Shown: piece by piece, positions 47,595-55,945 of the stretch
How the letters are laid out: each line of letters opens with the position of its first letter
Numbering within the stretch: the stretch's first letter is position 1
Origin: Stenotrophomonas sp. ATCM1_4
GTDB taxonomy: Bacteria; Pseudomonadota; Gammaproteobacteria; Xanthomonadales; Xanthomonadaceae
Direction: 5' to 3'
Length of the DNA stretch: 64,000 bases
Assembly: GCF_004348115.1 (NCBI RefSeq)
Contig: NZ_QPFB01000001.1
Coordinates: 2,156,773 to 2,220,772 of the forward strand
The notes under the pieces: model-generated
The model's input: the letters and a program-made list of their open reading frames with translations, nothing else
Database searches by the model: none
What the model was told of the DNA's origin: nothing
Position numbers and translations under genes: made by a program

Positions 47595-48236
47595 TCACGG
47601 GATGGCCTGCACGGAGATGCTCAGGCTGTTCGCCGTTGCATTGCCGGATCCCGCGATCTGATTGAGTTGCAGCACGCCGTCGAATCCGCGCATGGCGGAT
47701 GCCTCCACGCCCACCCTGCGGGTGGCACGTGGATCGCTGGCGACAGGCTGCTCCCCCGCCGACGCGAGCGCTGCCGAGGACGCCATCGCGTCATCGCTTG
47801 CCTCGCGTATGCCCTGTGCGGCCAGCGTCGCGCTCACGGCGTTCAACGCCGTGTTGCCACCACCGCTGGCCTGGTTGATCGATGCGATGCCGCTGCCCCC
47901 GGCCAGCGCATTGCCACCGATGGAGGCCGAGGCCTGCAGCGGTGTATTGAAGACGTTGCCGTGCTGTTGCTGGCCGACGCGCATGCCGGCATCGGCGTGG
48001 CGGCCACTGGCCATGCTGTGCAGGTTGGCCTGCAGGTTGAGGTCGCCGGCGGCCTGGTTCACCTTGATCGAGCCGTTGCTGCCGGCCAGCGCGTTGCCGT
48101 CGATGCGGCTGTCGGCCGACAGGTACGACAACATGCCGTTGTAGCTGTCCGCCTGCGATTGCGCACCGGCCAGCGCTGGCGCTGCCACGCAGGCCAGGCC
48201 AAGCAATGCCACGACGGTCGGGTGCAGGCGCTTCAT
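47595..48236 (-). CDS. fapB: FapB-like minor amyloid subunit/nucleator
   Basis: A 213-residue exported protein with signal peptide ending PALAGAQ. Three amyloid-type repeats are visible: 45-78 (IDGNALAGSNGSIKVNQAAGD), 106-140 (IGGNALAGGSGIASINQASGG) and 182-210 (MRGFDGVLQLNQIAGSGN). The Gln/Asn-rich repeat and smaller size than the next gene match FapB, the proposed nucleator in Pseudomonas. The only Cys is in the signal peptide. Its ATG overlaps the fapA-like stop by 4 bp. Confidence 0.82.
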   Translation of the reverse strand: MKRLHPTVVALLGLACVAAPALAGAQSQADSYNGMLSYLSADSRIDGNALAGSNGSIKVNQAAGDLNLQANLHSMASGRHADAGMRVGQQQHGNVFNTPLQASASIGGNALAGGSGIASINQASGGGNTALNAVSATLAAQGIREASDDAMASSAALASAGEQPVASDPRATRRVGVEASAMRGFDGVLQLNQIAGSGNATANSLSISVQAIP

Positions 48237-48760
48237 TTGCCACCTGCCGGCTGGCCGAGCGGGAACTGCGCCAACGCGCCGCGCACCTGGTCGCCGATGC
48301 CGCGGGTTGCACCGCCCACCGCGCCCATCGGGCCGCCGATCGCACGGGACAACTGGCCACCGGAGAGCGGGCCACCGTCACCGGTCACGCGGCCCAACGT
48401 GCCGCCGACCACGCCGCCGGTCACGCGCTCCACCGTCGTGTGGCCATGGCCCGCCATCCCGGCATCGGCCAAGCCGGACTGCATGTCCGCGTAGTCGGCA
48501 TCGCTGAGTTCGTCCATGCCCCCGGCGCCCAGCGCCGAGCCAAGCTCCTTGCGCGGTGACGGGTCGGCGATCAACGCCATGCCCGGCGGCTGCATGCGAT
48601 ACGCCGGCCGCGCCGAGACATCGCGCAGCAACACCATCTCGCCGGGTTGTGCCTTCACGCCCTGGCGTGCGCCCGATGCCTGTGCGACACCACTGGCCGC
48701 CAGCAGCAGGGCCATCGCGCCCATCAGGGCGATACGTCGATTGGTGGTTGTGCTGTCCAT
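48233..48760 (-). CDS. fapA: FapA-like small secreted protein, first gene of the amyloid operon
   Basis: A 175-residue exported protein (signal peptide ALMGAMALLLAASGVAQAS). Mid-protein DELSDADYADMQSG resembles the short motif at the start of the FapE-like protein, and the C-terminal half is Gly-rich (GGVVGGTLGRVTGDGGPLSGG...). It is called FapA from position and gross features; similarity to Pseudomonas FapA, which affects fibril composition, is weak. ATG 48760 has GGAGG upstream and lies 24 bp after the predicted sigma-54 transcription start. Confidence 0.68.
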   Translation of the reverse strand: MDSTTTNRRIALMGAMALLLAASGVAQASGARQGVKAQPGEMVLLRDVSARPAYRMQPPGMALIADPSPRKELGSALGAGGMDELSDADYADMQSGLADAGMAGHGHTTVERVTGGVVGGTLGRVTGDGGPLSGGQLSRAIGGPMGAVGGATRGIGDQVRGALAQFPLGQPAGGK

Positions 48761-48794
48761 TGCTTCCTCCCTGCCGGGTTTCACGGGAGGAGTG

Positions 48795-48810
48795 AGCAGC
48801 AACCATGCCA
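48795..48810 (-). promoter_or_regulatory. Sigma-54 (-24/-12) promoter of the fap-like operon
   Basis: On the minus strand the sequence is TGGCATGGTTGCTGCT. It matches the consensus TGGCACGNNNNTTGCW at 10 of 12 defined bases, with the essential GG (-24) and GC (-12) correctly spaced by 10. Predicted transcription start near 48784, giving a 24-base leader. Confidence 0.75.
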
Positions 48811-49061
48811 ACAGGATTTTTACTTCAAATACATGCAGATACGATGAAAGCGTAACAACGCCTGCTGTATCGCTGTCACACCGGCAGGCCGGGAGCCCGG
48901 CCGTAAGAGCCCTCCATTCAGTGGGGCCCGGGCCAGCCAATACGTGCCTTCCGAGGGGTGTATCGGCGGTGTTACAGCCCGCTGTTACAGCCTGCTACAC
49001 CCCGAACGCGCAAGGCCGGGTTGCCCCGGCCTTGGATGCGGACGAATGCGGTGTCGCGCCC
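48811..49061. promoter_or_regulatory. Upstream region of the fap-like operon with candidate activator sites
   Basis: No gene lies between the operon start and the symporter stop. Next to the promoter (48811-48850) the DNA is AT-rich. Farther up, an 8-bp inverted repeat GGGGTGTA (48955) / TACACCCC (48996) encloses direct repeats TGTTACAGCC at 48970 and 48983. These lie about 170-220 bp before the predicted transcription start, a usual distance for sigma-54 activator sites. A hairpin at 49012-49033 is the likely symporter terminator. Confidence 0.5.
49012..49033 (-). terminator. Probable terminator of the symporter gene
   Basis: AAGGCCGGG / CCCGGCCTT hairpin with a 4-base loop, about 30 bp past the symporter stop; no clear T-run. 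Confidence 0.55.
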
Positions 49062-50384
49062 TCAGCTGCGGGGGTCGCTCCCCGCCGTGATGGCGGTCCT
49101 CGACCCGTCGTAGACCTGCTGGTCGAGCAGCCCGGTTTCCTTGGCCACGATCACCGGCACCACCATCTGCCCGGTGACGTTGGTCATCGTGCGCATCATG
49201 TCCAGGATGCGGTCGATGGCATACAGGTAACCGATGGCCTCCAGCGGCAGGTTGGCCGCGCTCAGCACCACCGTGGCCATGATCACCGCCGTGCCCGGCA
49301 CGCCGGCGGTGCCGAAGCTGCCCAGCACCGAGGCGATCAGCACGATCAGGTACTGCTCCGGGGTCATCGGCACGCCGGTGTACTGGGTGATGAACACCGC
49401 GCACAGCGCCGGGTAGATCGCGCCGCAGCCGTCCATCTTGATGCTGGCGCCCAGCGGCACCGCGAACGAGGCGTAGTCCTTGTTGACGCCCAGGTTGTCG
49501 GTGATCGAACGCATCGCCACCGGCATCGCCGCGAAGCTCGAGGAGGCCACGAACGCCACCTGCATGCCCGGCGCGGCGCCACGGAAGAACTTCCACGGGT
49601 TCAGGCCATGGACCAGCAGCAGGCTGCTGTACACCACCACGATCTGCAGCGCGCAAGCCACGTACAGCGCCAGCACGAAGTTGCCCAGCGGCAGCAGCTT
49701 GTCGAACCCGTAGCTGCCGACCAGGCCGGCGATCAGGCCGAAGGTACCCAGCGGGGTCATCTCCAGCACGAAGCGGGTGACCTGGATCATGATCTCGCTC
49801 ATCTGGCCGACCAGCTTGCGCGCCTCGCTGACCTTCTCGCCCAGCTTGACCATCGCAAAGCCGAGCAGCCCGGCGAAGAAGATCACCGGCAGGATCGAGC
49901 CGCGCCCGGCCGCCAGCACGGTCTCACCGGCGGCATTGACCTTGGTGCCGATGCCGGCCAGTGCGTAGAACACGTTGGACGGCACCACGTCCATCAGCAC
50001 CTTGGTCACCGACGGCACGTCGCGCGGCGTGTAGGTGCCGTCCATGGCCAGCTTCAGGCCGCCGATGCCCGGCTGCATCACCGTACCCACCAGCAGGCCG
50101 ATGCCCACCGCCAGCGCGGCGGTGATCACGAACCACAGGAAGGTCCGCCCGCTGAGCGCGGCCAGCGATTTCTGCCCGTGCAGCGAGCCGATCGCATTGA
50201 CCACCGCGAAGAACACCAGCGGCACAGCGATCATCTTGATCAGGGTGACGTACAGCTCGCCCAGCGGACCGAAGAAGGTCTCGGCCGCCGGCCCCATCGC
50301 CCACCCCGCCAGCGCGCCGAGCACGAAGCCGCCGACCACGCGTAGCCAGAAGGGGATCCGCAGCCAGGCAGACACCACGTTCAT
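49062..50384 (-). CDS. Dicarboxylate/amino acid:cation symporter (DAACS family)
   Basis: A 440-residue sodium- or proton-coupled uptake transporter of the GltP/DctA fold. It has the HP1 motif FVASSSFAAMPV, the KMDGCG cation-site motif of helix 7 (NMDG in many relatives), the HP2 motif FGTAGVPGTAV and the helix-8 DRILDMMRTMTNVTG substrate-binding segment. Arg in the last motif suggests an acidic substrate such as glutamate or a C4-dicarboxylate. It sits between the amyloid operon and the phosphatase gene. Confidence 0.92.
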   Translation of the reverse strand: MNVVSAWLRIPFWLRVVGGFVLGALAGWAMGPAAETFFGPLGELYVTLIKMIAVPLVFFAVVNAIGSLHGQKSLAALSGRTFLWFVITAALAVGIGLLVGTVMQPGIGGLKLAMDGTYTPRDVPSVTKVLMDVVPSNVFYALAGIGTKVNAAGETVLAAGRGSILPVIFFAGLLGFAMVKLGEKVSEARKLVGQMSEIMIQVTRFVLEMTPLGTFGLIAGLVGSYGFDKLLPLGNFVLALYVACALQIVVVYSSLLLVHGLNPWKFFRGAAPGMQVAFVASSSFAAMPVAMRSITDNLGVNKDYASFAVPLGASIKMDGCGAIYPALCAVFITQYTGVPMTPEQYLIVLIASVLGSFGTAGVPGTAVIMATVVLSAANLPLEAIGYLYAIDRILDMMRTMTNVTGQMVVPVIVAKETGLLDQQVYDGSRTAITAGSDPRS

Positions 50385-50535
50385 AGAAGGAATCCATCAG
50401 AAAATCCAAGCTGGGCACGATAGCGCAAGCCTTGCCACAGCACGATCCCGGCAGGGAAAAGCTGCGTGTCATATGCATGCCTTCCGTGCTTGACCATAAT
50501 GAACGCCTGACAACATGCCAGCGACACCTTTCCCG

Positions 50536-52236
50536 ATGCACAAAGCCACATTCCTTTCCGCCGCCCTGACCTCCCTGCTGCTGGGCGCCTGCGCCAGCAC
50601 CGCCCCACAGTCCAGCACCGCCGCCGCGGTCAGCGTGGACGTGCCGACGGTGGCCCATCCGGCCGGTGAAACCCCGCAATGGTGGTACCGCGATGGCGCG
50701 GCCCGCGCCGCCGGCAATGGCGCCATGGCGGGCAAGGCCAAGAATGTGATCCTGTTCCTGGGCGACGGCATGAGCCTGACCACCGTGGCCGCCGCGCGCA
50801 TCCTGGAAGGCCAGAGCCACGGCAGCTCCGGCGAGGAGAACCTGCTGTCCTGGGAGCGCTTCCCGGCCACGGCGTTCAGCAAGACCTACAACACCGACTC
50901 GCAGACGCCCGACTCGGCCGGCACCATGACCGCCATCACCACCGGCGTGAAGACCCACATGGGCGCCATCGGCGTCAGCGCCGGTACCCGCAGCGATTGC
51001 AGCGACAGCCTGTCCAAGGGCCTGCTGACCTGGCTGCAGCTGGCCGACAGCGCCGGCCTGGCCACCGGCATCGTCTCCACCGCCCGCCTCACCCATGCCA
51101 CCCCGGCCGCCACCTACGCGCATTCGCCGGAACGCAACTGGGAGAACGACACCGACCTACCGGAAGCAGCCAAGGCCGCCGGCTGCGTGGACATCGCCCA
51201 GCAGCTGCTGTCGACCTCGCGATACGGCCGGGGCCCGCTGGTCGCGCTGGGCGGCGGCCGCGGCCAGTTCACCACCGTCAACGAGGAAGACCCGGAGTAC
51301 GCGGACAAGGTCGGCCTGCGCCTGGACGGCCGCAACCTGGTCGCCGAATGGCAGGCCGCCCACCCGCAGGGCGCCTACGTCTGGAATGCCGACCAGCTCA
51401 AGGCCGCGGCCAACGCCCCGGCACTGCTGGGCCTGTTCGAGCCGGACCACATGCAGTACGAGCAGGACCGCCCGAAGGACCGCGGCGGTGAGCCCTCGCT
51501 GGCCGAGCTGACCCGCGCCGCCATCGCCAACCTGTCCAAGCATCAGGACGGTTATGTGCTGATGGTCGAGGGCGCCCGCATCGACCACGCCAACCACAGC
51601 GGCAATGCCGCCCGTGCACTGGGCGACACCATCGCCATGTCCGACGCGGTCAAGGCCGCCGTGGAGGCCACCTCGGCCGACGACACGCTCATCATCGTCA
51701 CCGCCGACCACTCGCACACGCTGAACTTCGTCGGCTACCCGGCACGCGGCAACCCGATCCTGGGCAAGGTCAAGGACAAGGGCGGCGAAGACGGCGCCGG
51801 CAAGCTGGACCTGGCCCGCGACGGCCTGGGCCTGCCCTACACCACGCTCAGCTACGCCAATGGACCGGGCTACACCGGCGCCAGCAACCAGCAGCCGGCC
51901 GGCCCGAAGAAGTTCCCGCACGGCCCGAGCAGCTTCGAGCCCGCCGTGGGCCGACCGGACCTGACCCATGTCGACACCGAGCACCCGGACTACATGCAGG
52001 AAGCCCTGGTCCCGGCCAAGGCCGAATCGCACGGTGGCGAGGACGTGGGCATCTGGGCACGTGGCCCGGGCAGCAAGGCGGTGCGCGGCACGATGGAACA
52101 GAACACCATCTACCACCTGATCGTGCAGGCCACCCCGCGCCTGCGTGCGCGCCTGTGCGAGCTGGGCACCTGCGATGCGCAGGGCGTGCCGGTGGAACTG
52201 CCGCAGCCCAGGCAGTTCGAACGCAAGGCGCCGTGA
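50536..52236 (+). CDS. phoA: Alkaline phosphatase, probable lipoprotein
   Basis: A 566-residue metal-dependent phosphomonoesterase. The lipobox LLGAC (Cys about residue 20) predicts outer-membrane anchoring. Metal- and catalytic-site motifs follow: LFLGDGMSLTT, DSAGTMTAITTG with nucleophile Ser, VEGARIDHANHSG and VTADHSHT, and a late SHGGEDVGIWA. This is the layout of PhoA-type enzymes. ATG 50536 gives the best signal peptide; ATG 50515 would add seven residues. It overlaps the next gene by 4 bp. Confidence 0.91.
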   Translation: MHKATFLSAALTSLLLGACASTAPQSSTAAAVSVDVPTVAHPAGETPQWWYRDGAARAAGNGAMAGKAKNVILFLGDGMSLTTVAAARILEGQSHGSSGEENLLSWERFPATAFSKTYNTDSQTPDSAGTMTAITTGVKTHMGAIGVSAGTRSDCSDSLSKGLLTWLQLADSAGLATGIVSTARLTHATPAATYAHSPERNWENDTDLPEAAKAAGCVDIAQQLLSTSRYGRGPLVALGGGRGQFTTVNEEDPEYADKVGLRLDGRNLVAEWQAAHPQGAYVWNADQLKAAANAPALLGLFEPDHMQYEQDRPKDRGGEPSLAELTRAAIANLSKHQDGYVLMVEGARIDHANHSGNAARALGDTIAMSDAVKAAVEATSADDTLIIVTADHSHTLNFVGYPARGNPILGKVKDKGGEDGAGKLDLARDGLGLPYTTLSYANGPGYTGASNQQPAGPKKFPHGPSSFEPAVGRPDLTHVDTEHPDYMQEALVPAKAESHGGEDVGIWARGPGSKAVRGTMEQNTIYHLIVQATPRLRARLCELGTCDAQGVPVELPQPRQFERKAP

Positions 52237-52769
52237 GCCGCGCGCGACGGTATCGGTTCGGCGCGCTGGCAGCCCTGCTGCCACTGCTCGCGCTGTCCTG
52301 TCTGGCGCATGCCGGGGAGGCCTGTTACCGCCGCGACACCGGACGTCCCGACGTGCTGCCCGGCTGCAAACAGACCGCACCGGGCACGCTCGTCATCAGC
52401 AAGGCCGCAATGGCCGCGCTGCAGTTCGACGAGAACGGGCTGGCCGCCCTGCAGGCCGGCCACCAGTACTACTACGTGCGCCGCGATGGCCGGCACCTGC
52501 CGGTCATCACCTACGACAATGGCCCGGACTATTTCCAGGAAGGCCTGACCCGCGCCCGCGTGGACGGCCGCATCGGCTACTACGACACCCAACTGCAGCC
52601 GGCCTTCGGCGAACGTTTCGATTGGGACTTCCCGTTCGAGAACGGCAGCGCCGAGGTCTGCAATGGCTGCCACGAAGGCCCGCCGGACGCCGGCGGCCAT
52701 ACCGGCATCGTCGGTGGCACGCATTTCCGCATCGACCGGCAGGGCGCGCATCTGTCCACCGCGCGTTGA
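52233..52769 (+). CDS. Small exported protein with WG-like repeats and one CxxCH
   Basis: A 178-residue exported protein (signal peptide FGALAALLPLLALSCLAHAG). It has beta-repeat units resembling WG/KWG repeats (FDENGLAALQAGHQYYYVRRDGRHLPVITYDNG, RVDGRIGYYDTQLQPAFGERF) and ends with VCNGCHEGPP. The single CNGCH could be a c-type haem site or simply a Cys pair. I do not recognise a named family. The start GTG 52233 overlaps the phosphatase stop (GTGA), so the two are co-translated. Confidence 0.75.
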   Translation: MSRARRYRFGALAALLPLLALSCLAHAGEACYRRDTGRPDVLPGCKQTAPGTLVISKAAMAALQFDENGLAALQAGHQYYYVRRDGRHLPVITYDNGPDYFQEGLTRARVDGRIGYYDTQLQPAFGERFDWDFPFENGSAEVCNGCHEGPPDAGGHTGIVGGTHFRIDRQGAHLSTAR

Positions 52770-52830
52770 AGCATCGGCGCCCTGCCCCGCATTGCGGCCG
52801 CCGCAACCGGCGCCGATACTCGGCACCGCC

Positions 52831-54129
52831 ATGAACCTGCTTTCCCCTGCCCTGCTCGACGCGGCGTCCGTCCATCCGGTGATGGTCGGCTTCAGCGGCG
52901 GGCTGGATTCGACTGTGCTGCTGCACCTGCTTGCGCAGGCGCCGGGCCGCGCCGCCGGCAGCGTGCGCGCCGTGCATGTGCACCACGGACTGCAGGCGCA
53001 GGCCGACGCCTGGGCCGAACACTGCCACCAGGTATGCGCGGGCTGGGGCATCACCCTGCAGGTCATCCACGTGGCCGTGCGCCGCGATGAAGGCGACGGA
53101 CTGGAAGCGGCGGCGCGCACCGCGCGCCATGCCGCCTTCCAGGCCTGCCTGCAGGCAGGCGAATGGCTGGCGCTGGCCCACCACCAGGACGACCAGGCCG
53201 AAACCTTCCTGCTGCGCGCCCTGCGCGGTTCCGGCGTGGACGGACTGGGGGCGATGCGGCCATTGCGCGCCTTCGGCCATGGCCAGCTGTGGCGACCACT
53301 GCTGGATGTGCCGCGTGCAGCGCTGGAAGCCCATGCGCGGCGCCATCGGCTGCACTGGATCGAAGACCCCAGCAACCAGCACGATGAGGTCGACCGCAAT
53401 TTCCTGCGCCTGCAGCTGATGCCCCTGCTGCGCCAACGCTGGCCGCACGCCGCCACCGCACTCACACGCAGCGCCGGCCTTGCCGCGCAGGCCACCGACC
53501 TGCTGGCCACGCAGGACGACGCCGCGCTGCAGTCCTGCACGGACGCCTCCGGCGCGCTGCGGATCGACGCCCTCGGCGCCCTGCCCGACACCGCGCGGGC
53601 ACGCGTGCTGCGGCGCTGGGTACAGCAGCAGGGGTTGCCGCCATTGCCCGGCAACGGCGTGCGCGTCATCCAGCAGCAGCTGCTGTCCGCCGGGCATGAC
53701 CAGCCCGCGGAATTCCGCTGGCAGCATGCCCGCATCCGGCGCTGGCGCGGGCAGTTGCATGTCGTGCCCGCGCTGTCGCCCTGGCCCGCCGGTTGGCAGC
53801 AGCCCTGGCAGGGCGATGTCCCTGCCCTGCTGCCGGACGGCGGCGTGCTGACGCTGCAGGGCGCGGACCGGCTGGACCGTCCACTGTTGCTGCGCCAGCG
53901 CAGGGGCGGGGAACGCATCCACCTGCCGCAGCGCACGCACCGCCACGCGCTCAAGCAGTGCCTGCAGCAATCCGAGGTTCCCCCCTGGCTGCGACCGCAC
54001 CTGCCCCTGCTCTGCGACGGGGACGATGTCCTGGCCGCCGGCGACCGGATTGTTTCCGGCACGCTGCAGCACTGGCTGCAGGCACATGGCGCGCGCCTGC
54101 ATTGGCAGCCGCCGCACCCGTCGAATTGA
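52831..54129 (+). CDS. tilS: tRNA(Ile)-lysidine synthetase
   Basis: TilS attaches lysine to C34 of tRNA-Ile(CAU). The 432-residue protein has the PP-loop VGFSGGLDSTVLLHLL, HVHHGLQAQAD, the conserved LALAHHQDDQAETFLLRALRGSG and WIEDPSN, and a long C-terminal tRNA-binding region typical of the E. coli class. ATG 52831 is chosen. Two genes later are xseB and ispA. Confidence 0.94.
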   Translation: MNLLSPALLDAASVHPVMVGFSGGLDSTVLLHLLAQAPGRAAGSVRAVHVHHGLQAQADAWAEHCHQVCAGWGITLQVIHVAVRRDEGDGLEAAARTARHAAFQACLQAGEWLALAHHQDDQAETFLLRALRGSGVDGLGAMRPLRAFGHGQLWRPLLDVPRAALEAHARRHRLHWIEDPSNQHDEVDRNFLRLQLMPLLRQRWPHAATALTRSAGLAAQATDLLATQDDAALQSCTDASGALRIDALGALPDTARARVLRRWVQQQGLPPLPGNGVRVIQQQLLSAGHDQPAEFRWQHARIRRWRGQLHVVPALSPWPAGWQQPWQGDVPALLPDGGVLTLQGADRLDRPLLLRQRRGGERIHLPQRTHRHALKQCLQQSEVPPWLRPHLPLLCDGDDVLAAGDRIVSGTLQHWLQAHGARLHWQPPHPSN

Positions 54130-54159
54130 CCCTTTCCCGCTGGCCGCTACACTGGCGCC

Positions 54160-54420
54160 ATGCCCAAGAAGTCCCCCAATGAAGCCTCCCCGGTCGCCCA
54201 CTTCGAGCAGTCGCTTGAGGAGCTGGAGCAATTGGTCGAGAAGATGGAAGCCGGCGACCTGAGCCTGGAGCAGTCGCTGACCGCCTATGAGCGCGGCGTG
54301 GGCCTGTATCGCCAGTGCCAGCAGGCGCTGGAACAGGCCGAACTGCGCGTGCGCCTGCTCACCGATCCGGCCCAGCCAGAGAAATCCGAGCCTTTCAGCA
54401 GCACCGGCAATGACGACTGA
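54160..54420 (+). CDS. xseB: Exodeoxyribonuclease VII small subunit
   Basis: An 86-residue all-helical protein. It has [43 protein letters not shown], the XseB signature, which binds the XseA nuclease subunit to degrade single-stranded DNA. It overlaps ispA by 11 bp, as is common in gammaproteobacteria. Confidence 0.95.
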   Translation: MPKKSPNEASPVAHFEQSLEELEQLVEKMEAGDLSLEQSLTAYERGVGLYRQCQQALEQAELRVRLLTDPAQPEKSEPFSSTGNDD

Positions 54421-55288
54421 CGCCCTGTTCGCCGCTTGGCTGCAACGCACCGAACAGCACCTGCAGCACGTCCTTCCCGATCCCGAACGCGCCCCGCAGG
54501 GTCTGCACCAGGCCATGCGCTACGCCGGGCTGGGTGGCGGCAAGCGCATGCGTCCACTGCTGGTGCATGCCGCCGGCCACCTGTTCGATGCCGCACCGGC
54601 GCGGCTGGATGCCGCCGCCGTCGCGGTCGAGCTGATCCACGCCTATTCGCTGGTGCATGACGACCTGCCGGCGATGGATGACGACGACCTGCGTCGTGGT
54701 CGCCCGACTACCCACATCGCCTTCGACGAAGCCACTGCCATCCTGGCCGGTGACGCCCTGCAGACCCGTGCCTTCGAAGTGCTGGCCGAGGCCGAGATGC
54801 CCGCCGAGCTGGCATTGGCCTGCCTGCGGACCCTGGCCACGGCCTCCGGTGCCGCCGGCATGTGCGGCGGCCAGGCGCTGGACATCGATGCCACCGGCAA
54901 GCAGCAGTCGCTGGCCGACCTCAAGCGCATGCATGCGCTCAAGACCGGCGCGCTGATCCGCGCAGCGGTCCGCATGGGGGCACTGTGCGGCAATGCCGGC
55001 AGTGACGACCTGGCACGGCTGGATGCATTCGCCGACACACTGGGGCTGGCGTTCCAGGTGCGCGATGACATCCTCGATGTCGAAGCCAGTTCCGAACAGT
55101 TGGGCAAGACCGCTGGCAAGGACCAGGCACAGGACAAGTCCACCTTCCCCTCGCTGCTGGGCATGGACGGTGCGAAGGCCACGCTCGAGGAGCTGGCCAA
55201 GGCCATGCAGGATGCATTGGCCCCGTTCGGCGCACGTGCCGGAGCACTGGCCGCGCTGGCCGAACTGACCGTCCGCCGCAAGCACTGA
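54410..55288 (+). CDS. ispA: Farnesyl diphosphate synthase
   Basis: A 292-residue short-chain trans-prenyl transferase that makes FPP from DMAPP/IPP. It has [11 protein letters not shown], the first Asp-rich motif [22 protein letters not shown] and the second Asp-rich motif [14 protein letters not shown] at the first motif and its distance to the aromatic residues fit the bacterial FPP type. It is translationally coupled to xseB. No dxs follows: a terminator comes next. Confidence 0.94.
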   Translation: MTTDALFAAWLQRTEQHLQHVLPDPERAPQGLHQAMRYAGLGGGKRMRPLLVHAAGHLFDAAPARLDAAAVAVELIHAYSLVHDDLPAMDDDDLRRGRPTTHIAFDEATAILAGDALQTRAFEVLAEAEMPAELALACLRTLATASGAAGMCGGQALDIDATGKQQSLADLKRMHALKTGALIRAAVRMGALCGNAGSDDLARLDAFADTLGLAFQVRDDILDVEASSEQLGKTAGKDQAQDKSTFPSLLGMDGAKATLEELAKAMQDALAPFGARAGALAALAELTVRRKH

Positions 55289-55414
55289 GGCAGGAGCGGC
55301 CTCGGCGGTGAAGAAGCCGGGACAGCTGGAACAACGGCATCTCCGACGCCAGCGGCAGGCATCACCCGCCCCACGGCCAAGGCCACACCCACCGCTCCCC
55401 CTTCGCATCAGGAA

Positions 55415-55446
55415 CAAAAAAGCCCGGGAAATCCCGGGCTTTTTCC
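55415..55446. terminator. Bidirectional terminator between ispA and the DUF4870 gene
   Basis: AAAAAAGCCCGGGA and TCCCGGGCTTTTT form a long hairpin flanked by A6 and T5 between two converging genes. Confidence 0.9.
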
Positions 55447-55463
55447 TGCGACCAGCGCGCTGA

Positions 55464-55838
55464 TTACTTGATCAGGCGGATGGTCATCGGATAGCGGTAG
55501 GTCTGGCCCTTGTTGGCAGCCAAGCCAGCGATGATGCTGAACACGATGCAGGCAATCCATGCAGCGAAGTTGATCAGCGCGCCGATCAGGATGATCGTCA
55601 GGATCGTGCCGATGATGTAGACGCCGATCAGCGTGATCTGGAAGTTGAGCGCCTCCTTGGCGTTGTCGGACAGGAACTTCTTGTCCTGGTTGTCCTTGTT
55701 CACCAGCCAGATGATCAGCGGCACGATGAAGCTCAGGATGATGCCCGACAGGTGCACCAGCATGGCGATGGTGTTGTCATCCGAGCTCGAGTTTCCTGCC
55801 GGTGCCGGCGGAGGCGTGGTGTTCTGATAGTCGCTCAT
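55464..55838 (-). CDS. DUF4870 membrane protein
   Basis: A 124-residue protein. It has a Pro/Ser-rich hydrophilic N-terminus (MSDYQNTTPPPAPAGNSSSDDNTIA), then helices LVHLSGIILSFIVPLIIWLVNK, LIGVYIIGTILTIILIGALINF and AWIACIVFSIIAGLAA, ending in a basic YRYPMTIRLIK. The pattern KDNQDKKFLSDNAKEALNFQI between helices is the DUF4870 hallmark. Function unknown. ATG 55838 has AGGGGA upstream. Confidence 0.88.
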   Translation of the reverse strand: MSDYQNTTPPPAPAGNSSSDDNTIAMLVHLSGIILSFIVPLIIWLVNKDNQDKKFLSDNAKEALNFQITLIGVYIIGTILTIILIGALINFAAWIACIVFSIIAGLAANKGQTYRYPMTIRLIK

Positions 55839-55945
55839 TGCTTCCCCTAGATCCTTGTTATGGGTTGAAAGATACGCCGACAGTGCCGGTGTAAGGATGG
55901 CTCCATGGCCATTATGAGAATAGTCCGACCTTTGACAAGGATCCG

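Noticed and set aside
48796..48811. Alternative sigma-54 register reading TTGGCATGGTTGCT
   Set aside because: In that register the spacing between GG and GC is three bases too short; the register ending CTGCT has correct spacing.
54410..55288. Expected dxs gene downstream of ispA
   Set aside because: A strong bidirectional terminator and a converging DUF4870 gene follow, so dxs is not at this locus.
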